Counted from the stretch's first letter, positions 18,784-29,795 are shown. The stretch: 64,000 nucleotides of DNA from an uncultured Chlorobiaceae bacterium (GCA_903836465.1 CAILRB010000035.1:1-64000); one strand, 5' to 3'. Notes: generated from the letters alone by a model not told the origin. Program-made: numbers and translations.

Positions 18784-20073
18784 TTATCTCCTCTTTTCCA
18801 GCAGGTAAACCTTGTCGTTTTTTCTTACCGTCGGACACTTGATGGTGACGCTGTCGCCCTTGACGGCATCGAGATCTGGCAGGTCGTTCGTGAAAAAAGT
18901 ATCAGCCATCACCGTGACAACTCCTGTTTTCGGCCCCAGAATAGAGAGCTTGTCTCCCCGCTTGAGACCACGGGCATAGATAAGCATCTCTGCCACCCCC
19001 GCCTTTGGATAGTATTTTTTTATCTCTCCGATATAGGTTTTTTTCTCCTGAGCAAGAGAGCCATACTCTTTTGTCCATGAATCAAGAGGTTTTCCAAAAT
19101 AAAATCCTGTGGAAAATCCCCGGTTATAGACCTTGGCCAGATCACTCTTGAGGCTGATAGTCAATTCACTGTATTTACTCCTGAATTCCGGGTCAGTGCG
19201 ATAGCGGGTACAGAGGTCGAGTGCCTGACGGTAAGCGTTGGTGGTTGTATGGACATATTCAGGACTGCGGCTTCTTCCCTCAATCTTGAATCCGCTGATT
19301 CCCGCATCAATGAGCACATCAAGAAACTCAATGGCACAAAGGTCTTTCGGGCTCATCACATAATCAGTACCAAGCTCAAGCTCCTCGTTTTCCTCCGGAT
19401 CAGTAATAAGGTACTGCCTTCGGCAGGGCTGCACACATTGCCCGCGGTTTGCCGATCGCCCGAAAAGTTCCTGCGACATAAAGCAGCGCCCTGAAACGGC
19501 AACACACATCGCGCCATGTACAAAGCACTCAAGACGCACAGCAAGCCCATCGTTCCTGATTTTTCCGGTGATATGGCGCACCTGCTCAAGCGTGAGCTCT
19601 CGCGCCAGCACAATCATTTTTGCGCCAAGGGCTGCATAACATTGAACCGCACTGTAGTTGCTGACCGACGCCTGTGTCGAGATATGAAACGGCATACCAA
19701 TCTTCCGGCAAGCTTCGATGACCGCCATATCCGAGCAGATCACGGCATCAATCCCTGCCGTTTTAGCGGCAGTGACCGTTTGAGTCATCTTTTTCAGCTC
19801 ACTATCATAGACAATCGTATTCAGTGCCAGATAAGCCTTTGCTTCGTAATTATTGCAAAGCGCTCTTGCGGCAGGGAAGTCCGCCGGGGTGAAATTGCAG
19901 CTTCCGGCTCGCATATTGTAGCCTTCAGCACCGAAATAAACGGCGTCCGCCCCCGCCTTCAGCGCAGTCACCAAGCAAGTCATGTCCCCAGCCGGGGAGA
20001 TGAGTTCAACAGTTTGTTCCCGGTCAGAGCCCGCCTGAAGCGACAAGCTCAACCCCGCATTGGTCAACGCCAT
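18784..20073 (-). CDS. Peptidase U32 family protein (TrhP/YegQ-like)
   Basis: 429 residues from ATG 20073 ([13 protein letters not shown]); the frame continues to 20145 but family similarity starts at [19 protein letters not shown]. The U32 signature [19 protein letters not shown] is present near residue 178, with CVQPCRRQY shortly after. U32 proteins of this kind install 5-hydroxyuridine in tRNA (TrhP) or act in other O2-independent hydroxylations, despite the peptidase name. The C-terminal beta-barrel ([13 protein letters not shown]) is complete. It is a single gene; 20146-20310 is empty. Confidence 0.85.
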   Translation of the reverse strand: MALTNAGLSLSLQAGSDREQTVELISPAGDMTCLVTALKAGADAVYFGAEGYNMRAGSCNFTPADFPAARALCNNYEAKAYLALNTIVYDSELKKMTQTVTAAKTAGIDAVICSDMAVIEACRKIGMPFHISTQASVSNYSAVQCYAALGAKMIVLARELTLEQVRHITGKIRNDGLAVRLECFVHGAMCVAVSGRCFMSQELFGRSANRGQCVQPCRRQYLITDPEENEELELGTDYVMSPKDLCAIEFLDVLIDAGISGFKIEGRSRSPEYVHTTTNAYRQALDLCTRYRTDPEFRSKYSELTISLKSDLAKVYNRGFSTGFYFGKPLDSWTKEYGSLAQEKKTYIGEIKKYYPKAGVAEMLIYARGLKRGDKLSILGPKTGVVTVMADTFFTNDLPDLDAVKGDSVTIKCPTVRKNDKVYLLEKRR

Positions 20074-20310
20074 CGGTGATTTCCTTTTGTCTGAAGGTGT
20101 TGTTTTGTTGAGCTGACAATGTACGCATGAGGCAAGAGAAATCAAGTATCGAATTTGATTTACGGTGTAAGGGGAGTTACATTACTGAACAAAAGTGTGG
20201 TGAATTCTTCGGGTTTTTGCTTCCTGTAATTGCTCTCGAAGCGCATATCACTGTGTGGGTCGGAAATAAGTTATTGCATTGATTAATGTCAACTGTTATA
20301 AAACAGCACT

Positions 20311-21126
20311 ATGAATGAGCGTTTTTTCCTGAAACTTCTTCTCACTCTCTTCTCCGGACTGGTAGCTGCGGAGTTGCTTGTGGTGCTGCTGTTTGGCTTC
20401 AAGCTGGAGCTGATTCTTTTCTGTTTCGTTATTGCAGTTGCCTTGACGGGCATTCTTGTGGTCTTGCGGCTCCTGTTGCAGCAGCCTCCTGAGATGGACT
20501 CTGTTTCGATGAGGCGTGCAAGGGAGAAGCATACTGATATCATGCGGGATCGGCTCAGGGAATATAGTGTGGATGAGGAGTTTCTTGGCGGGGGGAGTGT
20601 AAAAGGTGTAAACGAAAATTCTGTTGCATCTCCGATAAACGCTGCGCAAAAAAAGGGCAACCAGTCGGCAGGTGAACCTGCGGTATCTCTTGAAGAGGCG
20701 ATCAAGGTTCATGCGGAGAGGTACGGAGGGCTTGAACCGTTGCTTCAGATGATGGAAAAGATTGATGAAGCCTCTTTTTACCGGTTGGTGAAAAAAGCTG
20801 GTCTGGGTGAGCTGTCACGGGAGGAGGTGATGTGCAAGATTAGCTTCATGATTGAAGCATCCTCTTCTTCGATTCGCGATACAGGGGGAATTGACGGGGA
20901 GCAGCAGTCAGCTCTGGAAGGGCACTCGATGGAGAAGGAGAGTTTTGATGAGTACATCCGTCGTTGTATGACCGGTGCAGAGGATGATTCGAAGGGCGCA
21001 GATGGCTTCTCCGTTGAACTTGACAGCGCGGCTCTTTCACGGGGCGCTGGCGTTCCCCCTGCTGATTTTTCCCATGATCCGACATCGGTGATTTCAAGTC
21101 TGAAAAGAGCCGGAGCGCAGTCATGA
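20311..21126 (+). CDS. Hypothetical protein with two N-terminal membrane segments
   Basis: 271 residues, not recognised. Two hydrophobic segments fill residues 6-55, and the rest is soluble, acidic and low in structure except for a helical part (LEPLLQMMEKIDEASFYRLV) near residue 145. Its stop overlaps the start of the RNA methyltransferase gene (ATGA), which points to co-translation, but no functional link can be drawn. Confidence 0.65.
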   Translation: MNERFFLKLLLTLFSGLVAAELLVVLLFGFKLELILFCFVIAVALTGILVVLRLLLQQPPEMDSVSMRRAREKHTDIMRDRLREYSVDEEFLGGGSVKGVNENSVASPINAAQKKGNQSAGEPAVSLEEAIKVHAERYGGLEPLLQMMEKIDEASFYRLVKKAGLGELSREEVMCKISFMIEASSSSIRDTGGIDGEQQSALEGHSMEKESFDEYIRRCMTGAEDDSKGADGFSVELDSAALSRGAGVPPADFSHDPTSVISSLKRAGAQS

Positions 21127-21914
21127 ATCTGGTTGCGTTAAGCAAGTCCAGACTCCGGGACTTTGTAAAACTCCATCAAAAGAAGTTCAGGGATTCGAAA
21201 GGGCTTTTTCTTGCCGAAGGGCTTCGTACAGTCAGGGAGCTTTGTTTGAACCTGCCAGATGAAGAGATGCTTGTTGCTTTGCTGATCAGGGAGGGAGAAG
21301 CAGATGTTGCCCACTTTGCTCAAACGTACAAGGGAAAGGTCTTTTCTGTAACCGAAAAAGAGGGCGATCAGCTTGCCCAGACATCGACGTCGCAAGGGAT
21401 TTTTGGTGTTTTTCGCCAGCAGCTACCGAACGGGTATGAGGGTAAGGAGAAGCCGGGGCAATCACTTCTTGTTGCCCTTGATGATGTTCAGGATCCGGGT
21501 AATGTGGGTACCATTCTCAGAACGGCAGTCTGGTTTGGTGCTGATGCGATGATCTGCAGCGTCGGAACCGCAGACCGGTATAATGCCAAGGTTGTACGAT
21601 CATGCGCAGGAAGCATCTTTGCGCTCCATCATTACGGAGTGGAGTCTCTTGCCCATGAACTCCGTTGCCTTCAAAGACGTGGCTATACGATAGTTTGCTC
21701 GTCACTGGACGGAAAGGATTTCAGAGAGTTTTCTGGCTGGCCTGAAAAAATGGTGCTGGTGATCGGTAACGAGGCCAATGGCATCAGTGAACCGGTAAAA
21801 GCGCAGACGGACTTGCTTGTCAGGATTCCGCATAGTGGTAAAAAAGAGCAGGTAGAGTCGCTCAATGCCTCCATCTCTGCCGCTATTCTTATGGAACGTT
21901 TGGTGCTGCACTGA
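21123..21914 (+). CDS. SpoU/TrmH-family RNA 2'-O-methyltransferase
   Basis: 263 residues. The N-terminal substrate-binding domain (KKFRDSKGLFLAEGLRTVREL) is followed by the SPOUT knot: VALDDVQDPGNVGTILRTA, VLVIGNEANGIS and IPHSGKKEQVESLNASISAAI. These are the three SpoU motifs. It methylates a ribose in rRNA or tRNA; the target cannot be deduced. A weak hairpin (CAGCC/GGCTG with T-rich tail) follows at about 21929-21955. Confidence 0.9.
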   Translation: MNLVALSKSRLRDFVKLHQKKFRDSKGLFLAEGLRTVRELCLNLPDEEMLVALLIREGEADVAHFAQTYKGKVFSVTEKEGDQLAQTSTSQGIFGVFRQQLPNGYEGKEKPGQSLLVALDDVQDPGNVGTILRTAVWFGADAMICSVGTADRYNAKVVRSCAGSIFALHHYGVESLAHELRCLQRRGYTIVCSSLDGKDFREFSGWPEKMVLVIGNEANGISEPVKAQTDLLVRIPHSGKKEQVESLNASISAAILMERLVLH

Positions 21915-22019
21915 ATTTCACCAAAAATCCAGCCATCAGGCTGAACGTCTTTTTCGTTACATTGCAATCGGAAGTATTGGCAGGAGGAGTGTGGTGGTAA
22001 TGGTTTAGAAACATCTCTA

Positions 22020-23411
22020 ATGCAAAATGATCAGGTGTTTCCCGAATTGGCGTTGTTGAGAGAGAGCTTTCAGCAGGGTATAACGCGGGAATTGACGTGG
22101 CGGAGATTGCAGTTGCTTGCACTTGACAGGTTTCTTGTTGAGCGGGAAAAGGATATTGCGGATGCGGTGCGTGATGATTTCAGAAAGTCGGCAGCAGAGA
22201 CTTTTTTAACTGAAACAGGATATCTTCGTGATGAGATACGCTTTGCCCTGAAGCATCTCAAATCATGGACAAAGCCCTGCCGGGTTTCTGTTCCTCTCCT
22301 CTATCAACCAGCAAAAGGCTCTTATTCGCTTGAGCCCTATGGAGTTGTTCTTATCATTGGGGCATGGAACTATCCCCTTCAACTCTCTCTTGCGCCTCTT
22401 GTCAGCGCTCTTGCAGCCGGAAATTGTGCGGTTATCAAACCCTCAGAACATGCTCCGCATACCTCATCCATTATTGCTGAAGGGTTGGGGCACTATCTTG
22501 ATGGTAGCGCGGTATGGGTGATTGAAGGTGGTGTTGAAAAGGCCAAAGCTCTTCTTGAACAGCAATTTGATTACATTTTTTATACGGGAAGTCATGCGAT
22601 TGGCAGAGAGGTTATGTCTGCGGCCGCAAGGTATCTGACTCCATTGACTATGGAGCTTGGAGGAAAATGCCCCTGCATTGTCGATGAGAAGACGGATATC
22701 CGGGTGGCGTCACGCCGTATTGTTTGGGCAAAGTTTCTGAATGCAGGCCAGACCTGTCTTGCGCCGGATTATGTTCTTGTGCATGAGAAGCGGGAGGATG
22801 AACTTCTTCGCTTTATGCAGGAGGCCATCACCGCATTTTACGGTGATGATCCGAGGATGAGTGGCGATTATCCCCGAATTGTTAATGAGTTTCATCTCAA
22901 GCGTCTTGAAACGCTTCTTGCTGATTCCTCGCCCTTGAGTGGTGGTGAAACCGAGGCTGGTGAGCGTTATGTCGCTCCGACAATTCTTCGCGGAGTGGCG
23001 CCTACTTCAGCGCTCATGCAATCGGAGATTTTTGGACCTCTGCTGCCGGTAATTGCTTATAAAGAGCTTGGAGAAGCGCTTGATATTATCCGCAACGGAA
23101 AGGAACCTCTCGCAATTTATCTTTTTTCTTCTGACAGAGAAGTGCAGGAGCGAGTCATGCATCACTCCCGTTCAGGCGGAGTGTGTATCAATGATCTGCT
23201 TTTTCAGGCGGCTCTTCACACTCTTCCCTTCGGAGGAATCGGCAGCAGCGGATTTGGTGCCTATCACGGCAAGGCTGGCTTTGAAACTTTTTCCTTTCAG
23301 CGAAGCGTGTTGCACCGAGCGCTCTACCCCGATCCTGCTCTGCGTTATCCACCCTACAACAGCAGGAAGTTCGGTTTTCTCAAACAACTGCTCACCCTTT
23401 TTTCTTTATGA
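22020..23411 (+). CDS. Aldehyde dehydrogenase (class 3 / fatty-aldehyde type)
   Basis: 463 residues, the short ALDH3 length. Motifs are [32 protein letters not shown], the glutamate in [11 protein letters not shown] and the catalytic cysteine in [12 protein letters not shown]. The C-terminal [22 protein letters not shown] is typical of ALDH3. It oxidises medium- or long-chain aldehydes with NAD(P). The stop overlaps the patatin start by four bases, which suggests a lipid-related unit that releases and handles fatty chains. Confidence 0.9.
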   Translation: MQNDQVFPELALLRESFQQGITRELTWRRLQLLALDRFLVEREKDIADAVRDDFRKSAAETFLTETGYLRDEIRFALKHLKSWTKPCRVSVPLLYQPAKGSYSLEPYGVVLIIGAWNYPLQLSLAPLVSALAAGNCAVIKPSEHAPHTSSIIAEGLGHYLDGSAVWVIEGGVEKAKALLEQQFDYIFYTGSHAIGREVMSAAARYLTPLTMELGGKCPCIVDEKTDIRVASRRIVWAKFLNAGQTCLAPDYVLVHEKREDELLRFMQEAITAFYGDDPRMSGDYPRIVNEFHLKRLETLLADSSPLSGGETEAGERYVAPTILRGVAPTSALMQSEIFGPLLPVIAYKELGEALDIIRNGKEPLAIYLFSSDREVQERVMHHSRSGGVCINDLLFQAALHTLPFGGIGSSGFGAYHGKAGFETFSFQRSVLHRALYPDPALRYPPYNSRKFGFLKQLLTLFSL

Positions 23412-24196
23412 AAAATACTGCTCTTGCACTTGGCGGTGGTGCCGTTCTTGGTGCGGCCCATGTTGGAGTGCTGAGGGCACTGACCGAACTGCATATCCCG
23501 GTTTCGATGATCAGCGGAACCAGTATCGGCGCTTTTATTGCCGCGCTTCACGCCTTTGGTAAAAGCTGGCAGGAGATTCGCGACATCGCTCTCGATCTTG
23601 ACTGGCTTGATCTTTCGGGTCTGGAGCTTTCACAGTACGGCCTTCTGTCGAATAAAAAATTTGGTGGTATTGTCACAGAACTGCTGGGCCATAAAAATAT
23701 TGAGGATGCTCCGATAGCACTTTCAATGGTTGCTACAGATATTGGGACGGGGAAAAAAGTAGTCTTTTCTGAAGGAGATGTTGCATCTGCAATCATGGCA
23801 AGTAGTTGTATTCCCGGTCTTTTCAGGCCGGTTGAATATTGCGGGGTGCTCCATGTTGATGGGGTTCTTACAGAAAATGTTCCGGTTTCCCCTCTCATTG
23901 ACAGTGGTGCTGAATCGGTCATCTGTGTTGATCTCCTTGCTCGCCATGCCTTCAAAAAACCTTATAATATAATAGGGCTTTTGCTCAATGCCTTTTATAC
24001 AACTATCACCAATACGACTGCCTTGCAGACAGAGATGGTGGATTTATGTATTTCGCCCGATCTTTCGGAATTTAACCTGGTCGATTGTTGCCAGATAGCT
24101 GAGCTTATTGACGTAGGATACCGAACAGCTCATCCTGCATTAAAAGAGTGGGTCCGAGGAAACAGACCGTCGTGCAGCTTGGTCGTTTTGCCGTAA
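23408..24196 (+). CDS. Patatin-like phospholipase
   Basis: 262 residues. The oxyanion hole [17 protein letters not shown], nucleophile elbow GTSIG and the aspartate of [14 protein letters not shown] are all visible, so the Ser-Asp dyad is intact. The RssA/YchK-type bacterial patatin length fits. It overlaps the aldehyde dehydrogenase gene (ATGA) and is followed by a 71-base gap before the second beta-barrel gene. Confidence 0.88.
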   Translation: MKNTALALGGGAVLGAAHVGVLRALTELHIPVSMISGTSIGAFIAALHAFGKSWQEIRDIALDLDWLDLSGLELSQYGLLSNKKFGGIVTELLGHKNIEDAPIALSMVATDIGTGKKVVFSEGDVASAIMASSCIPGLFRPVEYCGVLHVDGVLTENVPVSPLIDSGAESVICVDLLARHAFKKPYNIIGLLLNAFYTTITNTTALQTEMVDLCISPDLSEFNLVDCCQIAELIDVGYRTAHPALKEWVRGNRPSCSLVVLP

Positions 24197-24267
24197 TGTG
24201 TTACTTTTACATCAAGAGCTTTGGTGCAGGTATTATTGGAATAAACGATAAAAAACGAGAACCAGTA

Positions 24268-24828
24268 ATGAAAATAACAGTAGCGGGAATTGTGCTTGGC
24301 GTTATGTCATTAGTCTGTTCCCCGCCCTCAGCAAATGCAGCAACACCTTATGTGAGCGGGTCTTTAGCTCTTGCTTCGCTGGGTGATTCTGAGCTTACGG
24401 TCAGATCCTATGATGCCGGTTATGATCTTGTTGGAGCCATAGGGCTTGATGGCGGTCAATATCGTCTTGAAGCCGAACTGGGTCACCAGAAAAACGGAGT
24501 TCACAACAGTGATGCTTCGCAGTCGATGACTACCGTTATGGGTAATGGTTATATCAATCTTGATCTTCCTTTTTTTCCTCTCAAGCCTTTTGTCATTGCT
24601 GGAGTCGGCATGGCAAAGGTTAACGAAGATAATGGTTTTGGCACTACTGTTGGCGACACGGTTTTTGCCTGGCAGTTTGGAGGAGGCGCAGGCATCAGTG
24701 TCGCGCCTTTTGCCATACTGGATGCACAGTATCGCTATTTTAGTGCATCCAGCGCTGAACTGGCCGGTAATCATAAATATAGTATCGGCACGCATAACGT
24801 CATGCTCGGTCTGAGGGTCGGCTTCTGA
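24268..24828 (+). CDS. Small outer-membrane beta-barrel protein, paralogue
   Basis: 186 residues from ATG 24268; the frame upstream overlaps the patatin gene and carries no family sequence. A signal peptide (MKITVAGIVLGVMSLVCSPPSANA) ends before ATPYVSGSLAL. Strands and a final aromatic (MLGLRVGF) indicate a barrel. It shares TPYVSGS, the GNGYINLDL (GNGYYDINL) strand and VFAWQFGGGAGISV motif with the gene at 18073, so the two are paralogues. The function is unknown. Confidence 0.75.
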   Translation: MKITVAGIVLGVMSLVCSPPSANAATPYVSGSLALASLGDSELTVRSYDAGYDLVGAIGLDGGQYRLEAELGHQKNGVHNSDASQSMTTVMGNGYINLDLPFFPLKPFVIAGVGMAKVNEDNGFGTTVGDTVFAWQFGGGAGISVAPFAILDAQYRYFSASSAELAGNHKYSIGTHNVMLGLRVGF

Positions 24829-24891
24829 AACGTGACGCCTCATGATTTTTTGATGTCTTGTCATTATAACCGTTTAACAGGGGAGGTTGCT

Positions 24892-25362
24892 ATGCCTATC
24901 CGCAAATTAAGGGAGTTTCTTGACAGTCATGCCGTGAGGTATTTCGTGGTCAGCCATTCTCCTGCCTATACGGCTCAGGAGATAGCGGCGGCCGCCCATG
25001 TTCCGGGAAAAGAACTCGCCAAAACCGTCATGGTTACTCTTGACGGCAAAATGGCCATGGTTGTTTTGCCTGCCTCCCGTCAGCTTGATTTTGAGTTATT
25101 GCGTCAACTGACCCCAACACGAGAGGTGGAGCTTGCCAGTGAGAAAGAATTTGCTGATTTGTTTCCTGAATGCGAGATAGGTGCCATGCCGCCCTTTGGT
25201 AATCTTTATGGTATGGATGTTTATGTCTCTGAAGAGCTTGAAGATGATGATGAAATTGCCTTCAATGCAGGAGCTCATACCGAATTGCTCAGGCTCTCCT
25301 ATGAGAATTACAAGAAGCTGGTCCATCCCAAAGTTGCGAAACTCTCTCTTGCCGTCAGTTGA
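24892..25362 (+). CDS. YbaK/ProX-type aminoacyl-tRNA deacylase
   Basis: 156 residues from ATG 24892 after a GGGGAGG ribosome site. The YbaK fold is clear: FVVSHSPAYTAQEIAAAAHV, GKELAKTVMV (the conserved lysine), and IGAMPPFG followed by VYVSEEL. These proteins hydrolyse mischarged tRNA in trans. Genes of this length that carry the GAMPPFG motif are widespread as stand-alone editing domains. The substrate is not determined. Confidence 0.88.
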   Translation: MPIRKLREFLDSHAVRYFVVSHSPAYTAQEIAAAAHVPGKELAKTVMVTLDGKMAMVVLPASRQLDFELLRQLTPTREVELASEKEFADLFPECEIGAMPPFGNLYGMDVYVSEELEDDDEIAFNAGAHTELLRLSYENYKKLVHPKVAKLSLAVS

Positions 25363-25473
25363 ATGAGGCTGATATGATGGACTTTTCATGGGAAATGTTA
25401 CCTTCAAGTTCATGATTGCCGGTCGTGTCTGGAACGGTCTGTAAGAGATTGGCTGCATGGAAACTTAATTCTT

Positions 25474-26652
25474 ATGAAGATTGCCTTATACGCGGGGACT
25501 TATGTCAAAGACAAGGACGGCGCGGTAAAATCCATCTATCAACTGGTTTCTTCTTTCAGGAAAAAAGGGCATGAGGTGGCGGTATGGTCCCCTGATGTTT
25601 CAGCCAAAGATAATCAGAACGGGTTGGTCGTCCACACCATGCCTTCGGTGCCGATACCCCTCTATCCTGATTACAAACTTGGTTTTTTCAGGAATGAAAC
25701 TCGTCAGCAACTCGAAGCGTTTTTGCCTGATATTGTGCATATTTCGACGCCCGATATCATTGGCAGGGAGTTTCTTCTGTACGCCCGAAAAAAAAATATT
25801 CCGGTGGCATCCGCCTTTCACACGGATTTCCCTTCCTATCTTGCCTACTATCGTCTCGGGTTTGCTGTTAAGCCTGCCTGGAAATATCTGACCTGGTTTT
25901 ATAACAGTTGTGATCTTGTTCTGGCTCCGAATGAGTGTGTTCGATCGAAGCTGGCTGTTTATAATATCAGAAACATTGCCATCTGGTCGCGGGGGATAGA
26001 CAAAGAGCTTTTCGACCCGTCACGCCGTTCCGAAAAGATGCGGTCAGCGTGGAATGTCGGGAACAGGACTGTTGTGGTGTATGCCGGTCGTTTTGTGCTC
26101 TACAAGGATATTGAAGTTGTCATGAGGGTTTACGACAGGTTTATGCAGGGTGAATATGCTGACAAGGTGAGATTTGTGATGATTGGTTCTGGTCCGGAGG
26201 AGGAGGAGATGAAGCGAAGAATGCCGGAAGCTATTTTTACCGGATATCTTACCGGAGTGGAATTGCCTGTGGCCTATGCCTCTGGAGATATATTTCTGTT
26301 TCCTTCAACAACTGAGGCTTTTTGTAATGTCGCTCTTGAAGCGCTTGCGTCAGGCTTGCCTGCCGTAGTTTCGGATGCTGGTGGCTGCCGGGACGTTGTG
26401 GAACGGTCGACAGCCGGACTTGTTGCCTCTGAAGGGAATGTCGGCGATTTTTATGAAAAGTGTCTTGAACTGCTTGATCATTCTGTCCGATACAGGGAGT
26501 TGAAAGCCCGAGGTCTTGCTTTTGCAAAGACACAGTCATGGTGTGCAGTAAACGGCGTTGTTATTGATTACTATCAAAAGATGGTGGATCAGTCCAAAAG
26601 CCGGGTTGAGATACTTGACCGGTTGGCGGTTTCAGCTCATAATACTGATTGA
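25474..26652 (+). CDS. Glycosyltransferase family 4 (SqdX/MgtA-like)
   Basis: 392 residues with a GT-B fold. KIALYAGTYVKDKDGAVKSI is the acceptor-side start; VVYAGRFVLYKDIEVVM and FLFPSTTEAFCNVALEALAS are the NDP-sugar-binding features, with the EX7E glutamates in the last phrase. The N-terminus is similar to SqdX and lipid alpha-mannosyl transferases (IVHISTPDIIG, SAFHTDFPSYLAYY), so a glycolipid product is inferred. It lies eight bases upstream of gnd, which makes one operon with the pentose phosphate genes likely. Confidence 0.8.
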   Translation: MKIALYAGTYVKDKDGAVKSIYQLVSSFRKKGHEVAVWSPDVSAKDNQNGLVVHTMPSVPIPLYPDYKLGFFRNETRQQLEAFLPDIVHISTPDIIGREFLLYARKKNIPVASAFHTDFPSYLAYYRLGFAVKPAWKYLTWFYNSCDLVLAPNECVRSKLAVYNIRNIAIWSRGIDKELFDPSRRSEKMRSAWNVGNRTVVVYAGRFVLYKDIEVVMRVYDRFMQGEYADKVRFVMIGSGPEEEEMKRRMPEAIFTGYLTGVELPVAYASGDIFLFPSTTEAFCNVALEALASGLPAVVSDAGGCRDVVERSTAGLVASEGNVGDFYEKCLELLDHSVRYRELKARGLAFAKTQSWCAVNGVVIDYYQKMVDQSKSRVEILDRLAVSAHNTD

Positions 26653-26659
26653 GGGAGTT

Positions 26660-27562
26660 ATGAAAGCAGGCGTTGTCGGGCTTGGAAAAATGGGGTTCAA
26701 TATGGCACTGCATCTTCTTGAATGTGGCCATGAGCTTGTGGCTTTTGATCTCTCTGAAGAGCCTGTTGCAGCCCTTGCAGGTAACGGAGCTGTTGCAGCC
26801 TGTTCTCTGGAAGAGCTTGCCGGTAAACTGGAATCTCCCCGCCTGATATGGCTGATGGTACCTGCTGGCGCTTCGGTCGACAGTACCATTGCCCATCTTG
26901 CTCCGCTGCTTGAGAGGGGAGACATCATTGTTGATGGAGGTAATTCACATTATAAGGATTCTGAACAAAGAGCTGCCCGCCTTAAAGAACAGGGGATAAG
27001 CTTTCTTGATGCAGGCACAAGCGGAGGGCTTGAAGGGGCCCGTCATGGCGCCTGCATCATGGTTGGGGGTGAAAAAGCGGCTTATGAAGCTATTGAGCCC
27101 TTGCTGAACGATCTCTGTGTGGAAAACGGGTATGGTTATATGGGCAAATCCGGGTCAGGTCATTTCGCCAAAATGGTTCATAACGGTATTGAGTACGGTA
27201 TGATGCAGGCCATTGGCGAAGGCTTTAATCTCCTTGATGCAAGTGGTTATGATTTTGATCTTGAAGAGCTCTCCCGTGTCTGGGCGCATGGATCGGTAAT
27301 TCGGGGCTGGCTGATGGATCTGATGGTTCAGGCGTTGCAGAAAGATCCAAAGCTTAGCTATCTCAGGGGCGCAATTGCGGATTCTGGAGAGGGCCGCTGG
27401 ATGGTTGAGGCTGCTCTTGAACATGAGGTATCAATTCCTGTCATTGCGGCCTCTCTGTTCAATCGTTACCGTTCTCGTTCTGACGAGAATTTATCTGACA
27501 GGGTTGTAGCGGCATTGCGCCATGAGTTCGGAGGGCACGCCTTTGTTGAAAAACCATCATAA
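26660..27562 (+). CDS. gnd: 6-phosphogluconate dehydrogenase, NAD-type short form
   Basis: 300 residues from ATG 26660 (MKAGVVGLGKMGFNMALHLL), with a GGGAG site before it. The short length marks the GndA/YqeC type, often NAD-linked, rather than the 470-residue enzyme. Substrate motifs are DAGTSGGLEGARHGACIMVGG-like (GTSGGLEGARHG) and the catalytic lysine region AKMVHNGIEYGMMQ. It decarboxylates 6-phosphogluconate to ribulose 5-phosphate. It is followed after nine bases by zwf. Confidence 0.9.
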   Translation: MKAGVVGLGKMGFNMALHLLECGHELVAFDLSEEPVAALAGNGAVAACSLEELAGKLESPRLIWLMVPAGASVDSTIAHLAPLLERGDIIVDGGNSHYKDSEQRAARLKEQGISFLDAGTSGGLEGARHGACIMVGGEKAAYEAIEPLLNDLCVENGYGYMGKSGSGHFAKMVHNGIEYGMMQAIGEGFNLLDASGYDFDLEELSRVWAHGSVIRGWLMDLMVQALQKDPKLSYLRGAIADSGEGRWMVEAALEHEVSIPVIAASLFNRYRSRSDENLSDRVVAALRHEFGGHAFVEKPS

Positions 27563-27571
27563 GGCACCATC

Positions 27572-29008
27572 ATGCAAATAAAACCTGATAATTGCTCAAT
27601 TATTATTTTTGGCGCCAACAGTGATCTTGCCGCCCGCAAACTGTTTCCTTCGCTTTATGAACTTGCCCAATGGGGGAATCTTCCTGATGATTATCGCATT
27701 ATCGGGGTTGGGCGCGCGGATCTTTCCCACGAAGAGTTCCGTTTAACCGTTCAGGAAAAGATGAGCAGGTTGTTTCCGGAAACCTTTCAGGATGATGCGG
27801 CTTTCAGGTTGTTTTCCGGCAGGCTCTTTTATGTGAAGGTAGATCTGACTGAGATTGATGGCTATCACGCTCTTTATCATGAGCTTATGGATGGTTCGGG
27901 AGAGTTGGGTATCTGCAGGAATCTGCTTTTTTATCTATCCACTCCACCCACTCTTGCGCCGGTTATTGTCAGGAACATCGAACTGGCTCGACTCGGGGAA
28001 AAGGATGGTATTTGCGGCGGGTGGCGCAAAATCATTGTTGAAAAACCTTATGGCAGGAACTTGCAGACAGCATGCGAGCTGAATAATGTTATTGGAAAGG
28101 TTTTCAGCGAGAAGCAGGTTTTCCGTATTGATCATTATCTCGGAAAGGAGACGGTACAGAACATTATGGTTTTCCGTTTTTCCAATGGAATTTTTGAACC
28201 GTTGTGGAATCGCAATAATATTGCCGATGTAACCATTACCATTGCCGAAGATTTCGGTATTCGTGACCGTGGGGCATTCTATGAAGAGGCGGGTTTGCTT
28301 CGGGACATCATGCAGAACCATGCTCTTCAGCTTCTTGCCGCAGTAGCCATGGAGCCACCGGTTGACTTCTCTGCCGATGCGGTGCGTGATGAAAAAGCCA
28401 AGGTACTTCGCTCTATCCGTCCATTTAATCCTTACAATGTGGAGCAATCGGTTGTGCTTGGACAGTACGAAGGGTATCGTTCTGAAAAAAATGTTGCTCC
28501 TGAATCAACCGTTGAAACCTTTGCAGCGATAAAGTTTTTTGTTGATAACTGGCGCTGGAAAGATGTGCCCTTTTTTGTAAAGGCAGGCAAGAATCTGGCC
28601 GAAACAGTGACCGAGATCGTCATTACCTTCAAATGTCCTCCCCAGAACTATTTCGGCCCTGCCGAAAGCTGCAGCTATACTGCCAACCAGGTTATCATGC
28701 GCATCCAGCCGGAAGAGACCATTGCCTTAAAATTCGGCGCCAAGCGTCCCGGTGAAGCGGTGATTACCGATCCCGTCTACATGAGATTTGATTACAAAAC
28801 CTCTTTTACCGAGGTTGGGTTGACTCCCTATCACCGTCTGCTTCTTGATGCCATGGCTGGCGAGCAGATGAATTTTATCCGTCAGGACAGTGTCGAATAT
28901 TCCTGGTCGATTGTTGATTCCATCAGGGAGGCGGTTGGAGCTCAATCACCGGAATCGTACCCGGTTCATTCCCGGGGGCCGGAGTCGGTGGAGAGGATTT
29001 ACTCGTAA
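27572..29008 (+). CDS. zwf: Glucose-6-phosphate 1-dehydrogenase
   Basis: 478 residues. [21 protein letters not shown] is the dinucleotide fold, EKPYGRN the conserved P-loop neighbour, and [13 protein letters not shown] the active-site signature. It performs the entry step of the oxidative pentose phosphate pathway. The last 86 bases are antisense to the end of pgl. All three oxidative enzymes (zwf, pgl, gnd) lie within 3.2 kb. Confidence 0.95.
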   Translation: MQIKPDNCSIIIFGANSDLAARKLFPSLYELAQWGNLPDDYRIIGVGRADLSHEEFRLTVQEKMSRLFPETFQDDAAFRLFSGRLFYVKVDLTEIDGYHALYHELMDGSGELGICRNLLFYLSTPPTLAPVIVRNIELARLGEKDGICGGWRKIIVEKPYGRNLQTACELNNVIGKVFSEKQVFRIDHYLGKETVQNIMVFRFSNGIFEPLWNRNNIADVTITIAEDFGIRDRGAFYEEAGLLRDIMQNHALQLLAAVAMEPPVDFSADAVRDEKAKVLRSIRPFNPYNVEQSVVLGQYEGYRSEKNVAPESTVETFAAIKFFVDNWRWKDVPFFVKAGKNLAETVTEIVITFKCPPQNYFGPAESCSYTANQVIMRIQPEETIALKFGAKRPGEAVITDPVYMRFDYKTSFTEVGLTPYHRLLLDAMAGEQMNFIRQDSVEYSWSIVDSIREAVGAQSPESYPVHSRGPESVERIYS

Positions 29009-29795
29009 ACCAGAAAACAGTTCCGTTTTCCGGCTTGACGAAACTTGCCGGAACACTCTTCTCTTGTTCAAGAAATATTTTTTCAGCCAGTTTGCTTTTT
29101 GAACTGCCGGTTGTAAAAAAAAGTATGTGACGGGCTTGGTTGATGACCGGCAGGGTCAGGGTCAGCCTCTTTCCCGGTGGTTTTGCGTGAGGTGCGTTCA
29201 CCGAAAGCACCCATTGTTTTGTTTCCTGAAGCACTTCGGTATTTTCCGAAAAGAGCGATGCGATATGACCGTCTTCGCCAAGGCCGAGTACGATGAGGTC
29301 AAACACAGGAAACTCCAGGGGCGCCAGAGTGTCTGTAAAGAAAAAATCCCGAATGGCAACTTCATACTCTCTTGCAGCAAGTTCCGGGTCAGGGTGTTCC
29401 CCAGCCATTCTGAAAAGATGATCTTCAGGAATGGCTGATTTTGAAAGCAGTGACTCTCTGATCATCCGGTAATTGCTGTCAGGATGGTCAATCGGGACGC
29501 ACCGTTCATCCCCCTGGAAAAACCATGTATTTAGAGGAAGAGGGTGGAGTGTTTGCTTGTTTTTCAAGTTGCTTTCTGGCACAGGAAGTGCGTAATGCTC
29601 CAGTACTGCGGTTGAAACTCCTTCTGCAAGTTGCGCATAAAGAATCCGGGGAGAGTTTCCGCCAGCCAGTACCAGTGAAAACCGTTTATGATCGGCAACA
29701 GCCCGATACCCTACAGCAATAATGAGTGCCGCCGCACGCAAAGCTGTTTCGGCTTCATTATCACTGTAGAAAAATTTTGGTACAAGAGTATTCAT
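28923..29795 (-). CDS. pgl: 6-phosphogluconolactonase
   Basis: 290 residues from ATG 29795 ([16 protein letters not shown]). [39 protein letters not shown] and [14 protein letters not shown] are the DevB-type lactonase motifs. The C-terminus extends about 25 residues with a Pro/Ser-rich tail ([15 protein letters not shown]) encoded opposite the zwf 3' end. This tail probably arose through the overlap. It hydrolyses 6-phosphogluconolactone. Confidence 0.9.
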   Translation of the reverse strand: MNTLVPKFFYSDNEAETALRAAALIIAVGYRAVADHKRFSLVLAGGNSPRILYAQLAEGVSTAVLEHYALPVPESNLKNKQTLHPLPLNTWFFQGDERCVPIDHPDSNYRMIRESLLSKSAIPEDHLFRMAGEHPDPELAAREYEVAIRDFFFTDTLAPLEFPVFDLIVLGLGEDGHIASLFSENTEVLQETKQWVLSVNAPHAKPPGKRLTLTLPVINQARHILFFTTGSSKSKLAEKIFLEQEKSVPASFVKPENGTVFWFTSKSSPPTPAPGNEPGTIPVIELQPPP

